Shown piece by piece: positions 36,715-45,584 of a stretch of DNA of 64,000 nucleotides. The number at the start of each line of letters is the position of its first letter. The first letter of the stretch is position 1. The notes under the pieces are model-generated. The model saw only the letters and a program-made list of their open reading frames with translations, did no database searches and had not been told where the DNA came from. The stretch comes from Candidatus Chlorohelix allophototropha (GTDB taxonomy: Bacteria > Chloroflexota > Chloroflexia > Chloroheliales > Chloroheliaceae). The DNA lies in contig NZ_CP128399.1 of assembly GCF_030389965.1 (NCBI RefSeq), positions 1,054,001 through 1,118,000 on the forward strand, read 5' to 3'. The position numbers were made by a program, and so were the translations under genes.

Positions 36715-37472
36715 TCTTTATCGTACCTCATTTCGCAGCACACTCCCGCTAACCGGCAGTGGTAGATGGATGACGGACAACAGGGTCGTAAAAATGAGCA
36801 TCTTTGCGCTCAGTTCTTCCAAAATGTGAATGCGATAACATACAATTACCTTTCAGATTGTATTCGCCCAAATCCGGCAGCGCCTGAGTATCTAAGACCA
36901 GCGCTTAGGGTAGCCCATAGGACGAAGAAGTGGTTTGTTAAGCACAGCTATGACAAGAAGCCCCCATTAACCAGAATATTCTTGTGCAAAGCTTGTTGAG
37001 GTAATACCCAATTTCTTGTTACTTGCCTAACAGTGTATTCTATCATGTTTAATTTGGGCATTACAATACTTTTTTATAAACTTTTATTAAGAACATGGGT
37101 TGATTATTGGTTATTTTAGGTGATTGCTATAGCCAAAATAGCCGCAATCTTTTGATGGCTACACGCAAAGCTCGATGCGGTTTTCTACAGTTGCCGGATA
37201 TGATTTGACAACCCATTTTCTATAGTTAAACAAGCACTTCTAGAAAGGGTTTAACGTCGGAGTGCTAAATTCATGACAGTGCAAAATCGGAAGGGGGTAC
37301 AGTTACAAAGCCAGTCTGAGATGAATCATTTTCCCTTTTATATGGTGAGAGCAGGGAGTTACACCCTAAAAACGTTTCTTGCAATGCCCTGATTAATAGT
37401 TGTACAAAGCGGATAGGCTCTGGTAAGATGTAAACTCCACAGATATGGTAGTAGTACTGGAAACAGAAAAGG
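36715..37472. other. Divergent spacer, about 760 bp, with a structured leader candidate
   Basis: No supported gene; one 77-codon frame on the plus strand lacks a ribosome site and family. The left half (36829-36908), read on the minus strand ahead of the decarboxylase, has a hairpin (ATACAAT/ATTGTAT with an outer GCGA/TCGC, 36832-36867) and competing stems AGCGC/GCGCT (36879-36905) and CTAAG/CTTAG (36892-36908). Mutually exclusive stems suggest a cis-regulatory RNA. I do not match it to a known riboswitch class. The right half holds nothing I recognise. Confidence 0.4.
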
Positions 37473-37484
37473 GTGGCGAAAAAG

Positions 37485-38711
37485 ATGAAGCGGTTGCTTA
37501 AAGGCGTATTGCGACACACAATGCTCAATACAATGAAAATTGCAGCACGCCCAACACTCCTTTATCGCTCTACTCACCCCAATCTGACTAAACCGCCCCG
37601 TAAGTTACTGGTGATACGCCCCGACCATCTAGGCGATGTATTGCTTACCACTCCTGCCCTGCACTTATTGCGGCAAGCGTTACCGGATACTGAAATTACA
37701 GCATTGGTGGGACCTTGGGGTGCGCCTTCGTTGGTGGGCAACCCTGATATTGACAAACTGGTTCGACTCCCTTTTCCGGGGTTCAGTCGTCAACCCGCCA
37801 CAAACCCGTTAGCCCCTTATTTACTGGCGCTCCAACAATCACGGGTTTTGCGGCGTGAGGGTTATGATGCTGTTCTAAATATGCGCTATGATTTCTGGTG
37901 GGGCGCATTACTGGCGTATCTCTCAGATATTCCCGCCCGCTTTGGTTTCGAGTGGGATGAATCGCGGGCTTTTCTGAATTACCGCCTCTCAATGCGTCAC
38001 TCAGAATTGCCAGAATTATTTACCCCTTTTGGTCAACCACCGCAACATTTCTCTGCCCTAAGTCTTTCGCTGGCTCAATTTCTGCTCGACTCTTATAGAG
38101 TAAAATTATCCTCAGAGGGTTTCGATGCCCGCCTTAAATTTTACCCTTCTCCCGAAGAAAAGCGTTATGTAAACTTGATACTCTCTGAAATGGGATTAGA
38201 ACGTAATGACAAGCTGGTGGTAATCCATCCCGGCAGTGGAGCAACTCTCAAGTTGTGGACGGTGGAAGGCTTTGCAGGAGTAGCAGATGCGATTAGCCAC
38301 AAATACGATGTAAAAGTTGTGCTGGTAGGTGGAGAGAAAGAGTCTATACTGGTAAAAAATATCCTGCGCCACTGCCAGAGCCAACCCATTCGCTGGGATT
38401 CTGGCGATAGTTGGGGCAAACTAGCCGCCCTATTTGAGCGCAGCCAACTTGTAATCGGGCTGGATAGCGGTCCTATGCATTTGGCGGTAGCAATGGGCGC
38501 ATCCACCCTCCACCTCTTCGGTCCCACTGATCCTCAGATATTCGGTCCGTGGGGCGACCCTCAAAAGCACCGGATGGTGCGAACCGAAATAGACCTGCCA
38601 TGCTGTCCATGCGGTGTGCTTGACCCAAATCGTATTTGCTGGAAAGGCGGCTACTGTATGCGCACTATCAAAGTTACACAGGTGCTGGACGAAGTAGCCC
38701 ATTTTCTATAA
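37485..38711 (+). CDS. Glycosyltransferase family 9 protein
   Basis: 408 residues from ATG 37485; a GTG four codons earlier (37473) is equally possible. GT9, the ADP-heptose:LPS heptosyltransferase fold: LLVIRPDHLGDVLLTTPALHLLR opens the first Rossmann half, HPGSGATLKLW and GLDSGPMHLAVAMGASTLHLFGPTDP are in the second. Cys-rich C-terminus (CCPCG, C-x-C) is common in this family. Transfers a sugar in cell-envelope or S-layer glycans. Chloroflexota lack typical LPS, so the heptose role should not be assumed. No other glycan genes adjoin. Confidence 0.88.
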   Translation: MKRLLKGVLRHTMLNTMKIAARPTLLYRSTHPNLTKPPRKLLVIRPDHLGDVLLTTPALHLLRQALPDTEITALVGPWGAPSLVGNPDIDKLVRLPFPGFSRQPATNPLAPYLLALQQSRVLRREGYDAVLNMRYDFWWGALLAYLSDIPARFGFEWDESRAFLNYRLSMRHSELPELFTPFGQPPQHFSALSLSLAQFLLDSYRVKLSSEGFDARLKFYPSPEEKRYVNLILSEMGLERNDKLVVIHPGSGATLKLWTVEGFAGVADAISHKYDVKVVLVGGEKESILVKNILRHCQSQPIRWDSGDSWGKLAALFERSQLVIGLDSGPMHLAVAMGASTLHLFGPTDPQIFGPWGDPQKHRMVRTEIDLPCCPCGVLDPNRICWKGGYCMRTIKVTQVLDEVAHFL

Positions 38712-38730
38712 TCTCCCCTGATACAAGAAA

Positions 38731-38754
38731 GACAAGGGGCTTAAACCCCTTGCC
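38731..38754 (-). terminator. Hairpin between GT9 and the second hydroxylase gene
   Basis: CAAGGGG (38733-38739) pairs with CCCCTTG (38746-38752), with a short loop. On the minus strand the following bases are TCTTTCTTG, moderately T-rich. The sequence is nearly the same as the hairpin at 15325-15344. Confidence 0.6.
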
Positions 38755-38770
38755 TGAAAGAAGCTGTAAA

Positions 38771-41077
38771 TTAGTGGGTAATTTTGTCCTGTGCGCCAGA
38801 AATAATGGCGGCACGCACACGCTCTGGAACGGCAGGGATTTCGTTTATCCGCACTCCGGTTGCGGCATAAATGGCATTACAAATGGTCGCTCCACCCGGT
38901 ACGATGGGCGGCTCACCTACGCCTTTTGCCCCAAAAGGTCCGTCAGGAGAAGGAATTTCTATCAATTGTACCTCGATATTTGGTACTTGCGGCGCACTTT
39001 GAAGCGCATAATCCATCAAGCTGCCGTTTATCAAAGTTCCTTCTTCATCATAGACCATTTGCTCATAGAGCGCCCAACCTAAACCCTGAGTCACGCCTCC
39101 GTGAATCTGTCCGTGTACTTCCGCCGGGTTAATTGCTTTACCCACATCCTGCACTGCGACATAATCCAGCACTTCAACCTCGCCCGTTTCACTATCAACC
39201 CGAACTCTAGCCAAGTGTGCGGTGAAACCGGGCGCATTTCGCACAATCGCGCTGTTGCCTCGCCCGAAAACAGGCTCAAAGCGCCCGCCAAAACTCATGC
39301 TTTTAGCAGCTATTTCCTTTAAAGTTACCGATTTGCTGGTGACACCCTTTACCGAAACCTTACCATCTTGCAGTTCAAGGTCTTGCGGATTTGCCTCCAG
39401 TAGTGAAGAAGCGATGTTGAGAATCTGCTCTTTGGCATCTTGCGCTGCTTTCAGCACTGCCGCGCCTACGGTGTAGAGAGTTTTGCTGCCACCGCTGGCT
39501 CCGGCGTAGGGTGCGCTGCTGGTATCGACGTTTTCCACCGTCACATGCTCTGTCTGTAAGCCCAACACCTCAGCCGCAATCAAACCCAAACTGGTTGTAA
39601 CCCCGCTGATATCCGCTACTCCGGTGGTAACAGTAATATTTCCATCATGGTCAAGGCGGCAGGTGCTACTTGCAGGCTCAAGCCCACCGGGCCACCCGCC
39701 AATCGCAACTCCGATACCCTCACCGGGCGCAACTTTATCACGGTTTAACCAAAGAGGATGCTTAGATAGTTGCTCCATACATTCTTTTAGACCGATTCGC
39801 GGCATTGGTTTGCCGTTCACCATGATGTCGCCTTCTATGATGCAGTTCTGAAGCCGAAATTCTAATAAGTCACGATTCATAGCACGTGCCAACGCATCTA
39901 TAGCAGACTCCAGTGCGAAGGTGGTTTGGGGCGAGCCGGGAGCGCGGTATGCCCCCACTCCGGTTTTATGGGTAAGCACTTCAAAACATTCAATGTCAAA
40001 ATTATCTACCCGATAATAGCCCGCCAACACAATCCCTGCTATACCGAGAGCAGTGCCGGGATAAGCCCCCGTTTCAAAATACACTTTTGCTTTGAGAGCG
40101 GATAGTGTACCATTGGCACGTGCGCCTATTTTAAGCTCGATTTTGCCGTTAAAAGATGGGTTTCCGGCGGTGAGGTCTTCCATTCGGTAAAATACCAGAC
40201 GCACCGGGCGGCGAGCGACTTTTGCCAGTGCTGCCGTAAACGGTTCAATCAATACAAACTTGCCTCCAAACGCACCTCCAATAGTAGTTACCACAATTTT
40301 TACTTTGTTTAGTGGCATATTGAGTGCGGCAGCGACTTCTTGACGGGCGATGAAAGCCGCTTGGGTGCTGGTATAGAGCGTGATTCCGCCTCCGGTAGTA
40401 GGTTCAGCAAGGCACGATTGTGGCTCAATATAGCTTTGATGTATCATCGGTACGGTGTAAGTATTTTCTACAATCGCAGCGGCTTCCGAAAACCCACTTT
40501 CAACATCGCCTCGTTTGAAATGGATATGGTTACTGACATTGTGCGGTAGCTTGAAGCCCACGTCTTGATCTTTGGTTTCGACAGTGGCATGCATCTGGGC
40601 ATCCGCATCTGCTCCATGCGCCTCACGGGAACGCACGTTCATCGCGTTTGGTTTCAGCGCCTCTTCCATTGAGCTAACCACCGGGAGGGGGTCATAATCC
40701 ACAAAAACTTGATCTACCCCATCAAGCGCTGCCGCTTCTGTTTCACCCAGCACTACCGCAATAGGCTGCCCGTAAAATATCACTTCGTCTTTTGCCAGCG
40801 GGTTACGTCTTCGTGACTCGCTGCTCTCCTGCACAATCGGTAAATCTGCGGCGATTATAACCTTGAACACGCCTGGAACTTTCAAGGCTTCAGAAATATC
40901 TATGCTATTAATACGAGCGTGGGCATAACGGCTGGTTACAAGGCGAGCATGCAACATACCGGGCAAAACCAAATCCCCGGCAAAACGAGTCTCCCCGGTA
41001 AGTTTCCCCTCGCCATCTTTGCGCAAGGCATCATGCCCAACCACTTTAAAAAGATCAGAATTTATAGTATCGGTCAC
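38771..41077 (-). CDS. Molybdopterin-binding hydroxylase large subunit (xanthine dehydrogenase/aldehyde oxidase family)
   Basis: 768 residues, second member of this family in the window. GGAFGGK (267-273), AYRAPG (376-381) and the C-terminal GAKGVGEPPIVPGGATICNA, with the catalytic Glu in GEPP, are intact. AYRAPG places it with xanthine/aldehyde/hypoxanthine-type hydroxylases. As with the gene at 15376, no FeS or FAD subunit gene is next to it. The start is GTG 41077, with AAGGA six nt upstream. Similarity to the first copy is limited to family motifs, so they are not recent duplicates. Substrate unknown. Confidence 0.88.
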   Translation of the reverse strand: MTDTINSDLFKVVGHDALRKDGEGKLTGETRFAGDLVLPGMLHARLVTSRYAHARINSIDISEALKVPGVFKVIIAADLPIVQESSESRRRNPLAKDEVIFYGQPIAVVLGETEAAALDGVDQVFVDYDPLPVVSSMEEALKPNAMNVRSREAHGADADAQMHATVETKDQDVGFKLPHNVSNHIHFKRGDVESGFSEAAAIVENTYTVPMIHQSYIEPQSCLAEPTTGGGITLYTSTQAAFIARQEVAAALNMPLNKVKIVVTTIGGAFGGKFVLIEPFTAALAKVARRPVRLVFYRMEDLTAGNPSFNGKIELKIGARANGTLSALKAKVYFETGAYPGTALGIAGIVLAGYYRVDNFDIECFEVLTHKTGVGAYRAPGSPQTTFALESAIDALARAMNRDLLEFRLQNCIIEGDIMVNGKPMPRIGLKECMEQLSKHPLWLNRDKVAPGEGIGVAIGGWPGGLEPASSTCRLDHDGNITVTTGVADISGVTTSLGLIAAEVLGLQTEHVTVENVDTSSAPYAGASGGSKTLYTVGAAVLKAAQDAKEQILNIASSLLEANPQDLELQDGKVSVKGVTSKSVTLKEIAAKSMSFGGRFEPVFGRGNSAIVRNAPGFTAHLARVRVDSETGEVEVLDYVAVQDVGKAINPAEVHGQIHGGVTQGLGWALYEQMVYDEEGTLINGSLMDYALQSAPQVPNIEVQLIEIPSPDGPFGAKGVGEPPIVPGGATICNAIYAATGVRINEIPAVPERVRAAIISGAQDKITH

Positions 41078-41161
41078 TTTTTATTCCTTTCTTAATGGGA
41101 TTTTTAAATATTGTTACGGTTTAACTCCAAGCAATTTGTAACCTGATTATACCAGAGATGC

Positions 41162-41189
41162 AAAAAAGCGATGGGTTAAATCCCATCGC
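41162..41189 (-). terminator. Rho-independent terminator after uppS
   Basis: An 8-bp GC-rich stem (41168-41175 with 41182-41189), 6-nt loop, then TTTTTT on the minus strand (41162-41167). About 30 bp past the uppS stop. Confidence 0.92.
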
Positions 41190-41219
41190 CGCATAATCTA
41201 CAATATCAGTTAGCGATTA

Positions 41220-42005
41220 CTAATGATTCTGTTCTAGCTGGTCGGCGGTTTTACCGAATTTGCGGACGCGCTGACTGTAGTCGATCAAAGCCTGCTTGAA
41301 CTCATCTTTACCCAATTCGGGCCAGAAAAGGTTGGTAAACCAGTATTCGCTATAAGCGGCTTGCCAAATCAGAAAGTTGCTGAGGCGCTGTTCCCCGGCA
41401 GTGCGGATAATTAAGTCAGGGTCGGGGCTACCAGTAGAATAAAGGAAACGCCCGATTAACGCCTCGTCAATTTGCTCAGCCGGAACGCCGGATTGCACTA
41501 TCTTGCGCACCGCATCAACAATCTCACCACGCCCCCCATAATTAAAGCAAACATTCAGAGTAAGGCGAGAATTATGGCGGGTTTTCTCGGTGGCGCGTTC
41601 AATCGCCCGCAAAAGGTGGCGGGGCATACGATCTAAGCGTCCCAAGTGGCACACCTTAACCCCTTCGGCGTGCAATTTAGGAGTTTCTCTTTCTATCACT
41701 TCACCGAGAATAGTCATCAAACCGCGCACTTCATCTTCCGGTCTGTTCCAATTCTCAGTACTGAAGGCATAAAGAGTCAGGTGTTTTACGCCAAAGCGAA
41801 CACATGCTTCAACGATGCGCCTTATATTTTCTGCGCCTGCCCGATGCCCGGCGATTCGTGGTAAGCTGCGTTGCTTCGCCCAACGACCATTCCCATCCAT
41901 CACTATAGCGACATGAACCGGGATAAAACGAGGGTCTATATCTGGGTCCAATGCTACAACCGGAGTGGTGGCAGACACGGCTTCCACAATTTTTACTCTA
42001 CTCAT
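41220..42005 (-). CDS. uppS: Isoprenyl (undecaprenyl) diphosphate synthase
   Basis: 261 residues. cis-prenyltransferase that makes the lipid carrier for peptidoglycan. VAIVMDGNGRWAKQR holds the catalytic Asp37; LTLYAFSTENWNRP and IIRTAGEQRLSNFLIWQAAYSEYWF are the conserved diphosphate and substrate loops (RTAGE here for RTSGE). It is the last gene of the frr-uppS run and ends at an intrinsic terminator. ATG 42005 has AAGG immediately adjacent, so the ribosome site is poor and translation may depend on frr upstream. Confidence 0.96.
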   Translation of the reverse strand: MSRVKIVEAVSATTPVVALDPDIDPRFIPVHVAIVMDGNGRWAKQRSLPRIAGHRAGAENIRRIVEACVRFGVKHLTLYAFSTENWNRPEDEVRGLMTILGEVIERETPKLHAEGVKVCHLGRLDRMPRHLLRAIERATEKTRHNSRLTLNVCFNYGGRGEIVDAVRKIVQSGVPAEQIDEALIGRFLYSTGSPDPDLIIRTAGEQRLSNFLIWQAAYSEYWFTNLFWPELGKDEFKQALIDYSQRVRKFGKTADQLEQNH

Positions 42006-42040
42006 CCTTGTGAAATTTACCTCTGTAGTACTGCTAAAAT

Positions 42041-42598
42041 TTAAACTTCGAGTATTTCTTTTTCTTTGTGATGTCCTACTTCATCCGCTTCGTGGATGTA
42101 GCGGGTGGTAAGTTGTTCAATCTTTTCCTGACCGCGCTTTTCATCGTCTTCACCAATCATTTTCTCTTTCAGCATTTCCTTGAGATCATCATTGTGAGCG
42201 CGTCTGATATTACGGATAGAAACTTTACCATCTTCAATTTTATTCTTCGCCACTTTGACCAAATCCTTACGGCGTTCTTCGGTGAGAGGCGGGAACGGTA
42301 CGCGAATAACCTTGCCATCGTTAGCAGGATTTAAGCCCAGATCTGATTTCTGGATAGCTTTCTCGATTGCGCTAAACGACCCTTTATCGAAAGGCTGTAC
42401 CACCAGCAACCGCGCTTCTTGAGCAGTGATTGTGGCAAGTTGCTGCAAGGGTGTATTAACCCCATAATATTCGACCTGAAGCTTTTCAATAAGTCCGGGA
42501 GCGGCACGCCCTGTGCGGATATTTTGCATTTGCAGCTTGAGAGCCTCAATCGCCTTTTTCATCTGATTCTCAGCTTCGGCAATTATTTCATCTACCAT
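42041..42598 (-). CDS. frr: Ribosome recycling factor
   Basis: 185 residues, the standard length for RRF, which splits post-termination ribosomes with EF-G. It contains LQNIRTGRAAPGLIEKLQVEYYGVNTPLQQLA, the RVPFPPLTEERRKDLVKVAK stretch and EDGKVSIRNIRRAHNDDLK. AGGAAGGG upstream of the ATG. It lies between pyrH and uppS, the usual order. Confidence 0.97.
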   Translation of the reverse strand: MVDEIIAEAENQMKKAIEALKLQMQNIRTGRAAPGLIEKLQVEYYGVNTPLQQLATITAQEARLLVVQPFDKGSFSAIEKAIQKSDLGLNPANDGKVIRVPFPPLTEERRKDLVKVAKNKIEDGKVSIRNIRRAHNDDLKEMLKEKMIGEDDEKRGQEKIEQLTTRYIHEADEVGHHKEKEILEV

Positions 42599-42657
42599 AA
42601 CAAAACCCTTCCTATAAGTTTTTCTGTTTGCTACCCTGAAAACAGAACCGGATCGGC

Positions 42658-43371
42658 TTACCTTACCAGCGTTCCGATCTTGTGACCCAACATTGCTTTT
42701 TCAAAGTTGCCATCATCTAGGTTCAACACAATGATTGGCATTTTATTTTCCATACAAAGCGATAACGCCGTAACATCCATTACCCGCAAGCCCATATTGA
42801 TAGCATCCATATAGGATAGCTCTTCAAACTTGCGAGCGTTGGGATTATTGCGAGGGTCATCGTCATAAACACCGTCAACTTCATTCTTCTGCATTATGAT
42901 GACATCAGCGTTTATTTCCATAGAACGCAGAGCGGCGGTAGTATCGGTAGTAAAATACGGGTTACCACTACCCCCTGCTAATATAACGACACGACCCTTC
43001 TCAAGGTGACGTATTGCACGCCTTCTGATATAAGGTTCGGCTACTTGGTGCATCTGAAGAGCAGTCATTACCCGTGTCACCACACCAATACGTTCAAGCG
43101 AGTCTTGTAAAGCCAATGCATTAAATACAGTGGCAAGCATTCCCATGTAATCGGCAGTGCTGCGATCCATTCCGCTGGTAGAAGCTTGGAAGCCGCGCCA
43201 AATATTGCCGCCGCCAACTACAATTGCCACTTCTACTTTCATTTCATAAATTGTTTTGATTTTGTAAGCCAGAGCTTGGGCTACTTTGGGGTCAATGCCG
43301 TAACGCTGCTCACCCATCAGGGCTTCCCCGCTCAATTTGAGCAGAACCCTTTTGTAAACTGGAGTGGACAT
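42658..43371 (-). CDS. pyrH: UMP kinase
   Basis: 237 residues, amino-acid-kinase fold, UMP to [15 protein letters not shown] opens the protein, [10 protein letters not shown] and [15 protein letters not shown] follow, and [20 protein letters not shown] marks the UMP/ATP region. [18 protein letters not shown] is typical. GAAAGG supports the ATG at 43371. A strong terminator upstream (43518-43552) separates it from tsf, so pyrH-frr-uppS should have their own promoter. Confidence 0.97.
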   Translation of the reverse strand: MSTPVYKRVLLKLSGEALMGEQRYGIDPKVAQALAYKIKTIYEMKVEVAIVVGGGNIWRGFQASTSGMDRSTADYMGMLATVFNALALQDSLERIGVVTRVMTALQMHQVAEPYIRRRAIRHLEKGRVVILAGGSGNPYFTTDTTAALRSMEINADVIIMQKNEVDGVYDDDPRNNPNARKFEELSYMDAINMGLRVMDVTALSLCMENKMPIIVLNLDDGNFEKAMLGHKIGTLVR

Positions 43372-43517
43372 TAGCGCCTTTCTCTATACAATATTATTCA
43401 GTAAAATATTATTGCTGCTGCGCCTTCAGGGCTACCGCCTATTATACCCTATATATGCACCATAAGGGTAGTAATTTTAGCTTAGAATGACTCTTATAAC
43501 ATCTTAAGATTTATAGC

Positions 43518-43552
43518 AAAAAACGCTAGGAGTGTATAAGCCTAGCGTTTTT
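43518..43552 (-). terminator. Rho-independent terminator between tsf and pyrH
   Basis: AAAAACGCTAGG (to 43530) pairs perfectly with CCTAGCGTTTTT (from 43541), with a 10-nt loop. T runs exist in both directions. It ends the rpsB-tsf transcript. Confidence 0.92.
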
Positions 43553-43605
43553 AGATTCTAAACCGAGAGGTTATGTAGCCTGAGTGCTAGCCTCACGAAA
43601 TTTTA

Positions 43606-44142
43606 TTACTTGCCTAGCTCGAAGCGAGTAAAGCGGCGCACCACGATGTTCTCACCCAACTTGCCTTTGGCTTGCTGGATCATATCTGAAATTGAGATTT
43701 TACCATCGCGGATAAAAGGCTGCTTTAGTAACACTACCCCCTCATACCACTTATCGAGGTTTTCGCCGAGCTGACTTTGCATATCCGCAACGACTTCAGC
43801 CGGAACATCCTCAACACTGATATAGCGAGGGTCAACACCTACGATATGCTGGGCAATATCTTTTGCGAGCTTCTGGAAGTCCTCGGTACGCGCTACAAAG
43901 TCGGTTTCGCAATTCAGCTCAACCATAGCGCCTATGCGACCGGTATGAATATAGGTTTCAATAAGACCTTGTTTAGCTTCCCGCCCGGTTACTTTCTCCG
44001 CTTTGCGCAAACCACGCTCGTCCAGCCATTTCTTCGCAGCAGCAAAGTCGCCATTTGTTTCTTGCAGAGCTTTTTTACAATCTAGGATACCGGCATTTGT
44101 TTCTTCGCGAAGTTGTTTTACCTGCTGAGCCGAAATTTCCAC
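43606..44142 (-). CDS. tsf: Elongation factor Ts
   Basis: 178 residues: a short EF-Ts with one core subdomain, as in Thermus and many Chloroflexota, instead of about 280. The N-terminal UBA-like part reads QQVKQLREETNAGILDCKKALQ; the EF-Tu-contacting TDFVAR segment is in ELNCETDFVART. It exchanges GDP for GTP on EF-Tu. The start is GTG 44142 with AAGGAG upstream. Follows rpsB by 79 bp. Confidence 0.97.
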   Translation of the reverse strand: MEISAQQVKQLREETNAGILDCKKALQETNGDFAAAKKWLDERGLRKAEKVTGREAKQGLIETYIHTGRIGAMVELNCETDFVARTEDFQKLAKDIAQHIVGVDPRYISVEDVPAEVVADMQSQLGENLDKWYEGVVLLKQPFIRDGKISISDMIQQAKGKLGENIVVRRFTRFELGK

Positions 44143-44221
44143 TTTTATATCTCCTTAATTTTATCTTAAAGAACGCTGAGCGGGAGTTTGCCGTTCAGCG
44201 TTAGCCTTGCACAATCAGATA

Positions 44222-45127
44222 CTAGCGTCGGCGACGCTGTGGGCGCTGACGTTCGCCATCGCCACCGCTACCCTCATCTTCTTCTTTGCGATCAGAATGT
44301 CGGCTGGCGCGTTCAGCCGCTTCATCCATCAACTGGTCTTGCAGCACCTGTGCGCGGCGCTGTGCCCCTTCAATGTAGGCATCTGCTAAGTATGCAGTAA
44401 TAATTTTGACTGAGCGAATAGCGTCGTCGTTACCCGGAATGACATAATCGATTTCGTCCGGGTTGCAGTTGGTATCGGTAATAGCAATTACCGGAATTTC
44501 CAACCGTAGCGCCTCAAGCATAGCAATGCGCTCTTTGTGAGGATCAACCACAAAAATCGCATTAGGCAGATCGTATAGGCTCTTGATACCGCCCAATACA
44601 TCGTTTAGCTTGGTCTTCTCTTCAGTGAGCTTCTTAGCTTCTCGCTTTGGTAATTGCTCAAATTCACCACGAGTTTCGCGAGCTTCCAGTTCGGCAAGGT
44701 AGCGCAAGCGTTGGCGAATGGTGACAAAGTTGGTGAGCAAACCACCGGGCCACCGCTTATTGGCAAAATACTGTCCACAACGTTTTGCCTCTTCAGCCAC
44801 GGTATCCTGAGCTTGCTTCTTGGTTCCTACGAACAACAGTCGTCCACCTTGAGCCGCCAATTCCTGCACGAAAGCAGCCGCATCTTCCAAACCTGAAACA
44901 GATTGACCTAAGTCGATGATATGAATTCCGTTGCGTTCGGTGAAGATGTATTGGCGCATCTTTGGGTTCCAGCGTTTGGTCTGATGTCCAAAGTGTACAC
45001 CTGATTCCAGCAATGCACGCATTATCTGAGGAACGGTCATGCCCTTCTGGATAGTAGCAAGCGGGCGTGGCGCAGATGGGACAATTTCAGGCGCAGGAGT
45101 AGCGCCCGGATTAGCGGTAGTTACCAT
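44222..45127 (-). CDS. rpsB: 30S ribosomal protein S2 with N- and C-terminal extensions
   Basis: 301 residues; the S2 core is about 230. The core starts at [27 protein letters not shown] and includes [17 protein letters not shown] and [23 protein letters not shown]. It has an extra N-terminus of about 33 residues (Ala/Pro-rich) and a charged tail ending in an Arg run. The ATG at 45127 is preceded by AAAGGAA. It is transcribed from a near-consensus promoter at 45258-45287 through a folded leader. Confidence 0.97.
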   Translation of the reverse strand: MVTTANPGATPAPEIVPSAPRPLATIQKGMTVPQIMRALLESGVHFGHQTKRWNPKMRQYIFTERNGIHIIDLGQSVSGLEDAAAFVQELAAQGGRLLFVGTKKQAQDTVAEEAKRCGQYFANKRWPGGLLTNFVTIRQRLRYLAELEARETRGEFEQLPKREAKKLTEEKTKLNDVLGGIKSLYDLPNAIFVVDPHKERIAMLEALRLEIPVIAITDTNCNPDEIDYVIPGNDDAIRSVKIITAYLADAYIEGAQRRAQVLQDQLMDEAAERASRHSDRKEEDEGSGGDGERQRPQRRRR

Positions 45128-45162
45128 TGAATGGGATATTCCTTTCTAAATTCGTTTTCTTC

Positions 45163-45219
45163 CGCTCTCGTCAACCCGGCGATAATCCCGAAGGACACGA
45201 ATCACACGGTCAGAGAGCG
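45163..45219 (-). promoter_or_regulatory. Folded leader of rpsB, candidate S2 autoregulatory site
   Basis: CGCTCTC and GAGAGCG (45213-45219 and 45163-45169) form a 7-bp outer stem around a 43-nt loop that contains a UUCG-capped mini-hairpin (TCC-TTCG-GGA) and GC-rich segments. It lies in the transcript between the promoter and the rpsB start. Feedback by S2 on rpsB-tsf is known in Proteobacteria; for this lineage it is inference. Confidence 0.5.
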
Positions 45220-45257
45220 TGCTTATTATTATTTTGGCAATAAATTTGCCGCAAGAG

Positions 45258-45287
45258 ATTATAGCATAGAGAGTTGGCATAATGCAA
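45258..45287 (-). promoter_or_regulatory. Promoter of rpsB-tsf
   Basis: On the minus strand TTGCAT (45287-45282) and TATAAT (45263-45258) are separated by 18 bp, with TGC before the -10. Near-consensus, giving a leader of about 125 nt. Confidence 0.8.
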
Positions 45288-45584
45288 TTCAGCTTGCTTT
45301 GCGGTGTATATAATATCATGTGCGAGTAGGGTGAGTTCAAACATCTCTTGCGACCCCGGCAAGCGTTCCACTGCCTGCCTGTGCCCTGAAAGGGATGAAC
45401 CCACCCCCTTTCCGAACTTGCAACCGCCCTGCTGAACTATCACTAACTATACCTTTATCGGATTCTCTTTTCTGGATGTTCGTGTATAGCGCAAAAATTA
45501 AAACCAAGTTTGTGGGAGTAATAAGAAACGGCTGCCTCAATTTCGGCAGCCGCGCTTACAACATGATACTGGAAATCCTGTATT
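45288..45584. other. Spacer between bchI and rpsB
   Basis: About 300 bp without a gene. The right end has a hairpin CGGCTGCC/GGCAGCCG (45529-45536 with 45545-45552) just past the bchI stop; on the minus strand it is followed by GTTTCTTATT and may terminate bchI. A GC-richer patch at 45345-45410 differs from the surroundings; I cannot assign it. Confidence 0.5.
45521..45552 (-). terminator. Probable terminator of bchI
   Basis: An 8-bp perfect GC-rich stem with an 8-nt loop, 33 bp past the bchI stop, followed on the minus strand by a weak T-rich run. Confidence 0.6.

Noticed and set aside
36766-36999. 77-codon frame in the decarboxylase/GT9 spacer
   Set aside because: It covers the predicted stem structures and shows no family or ribosome site.
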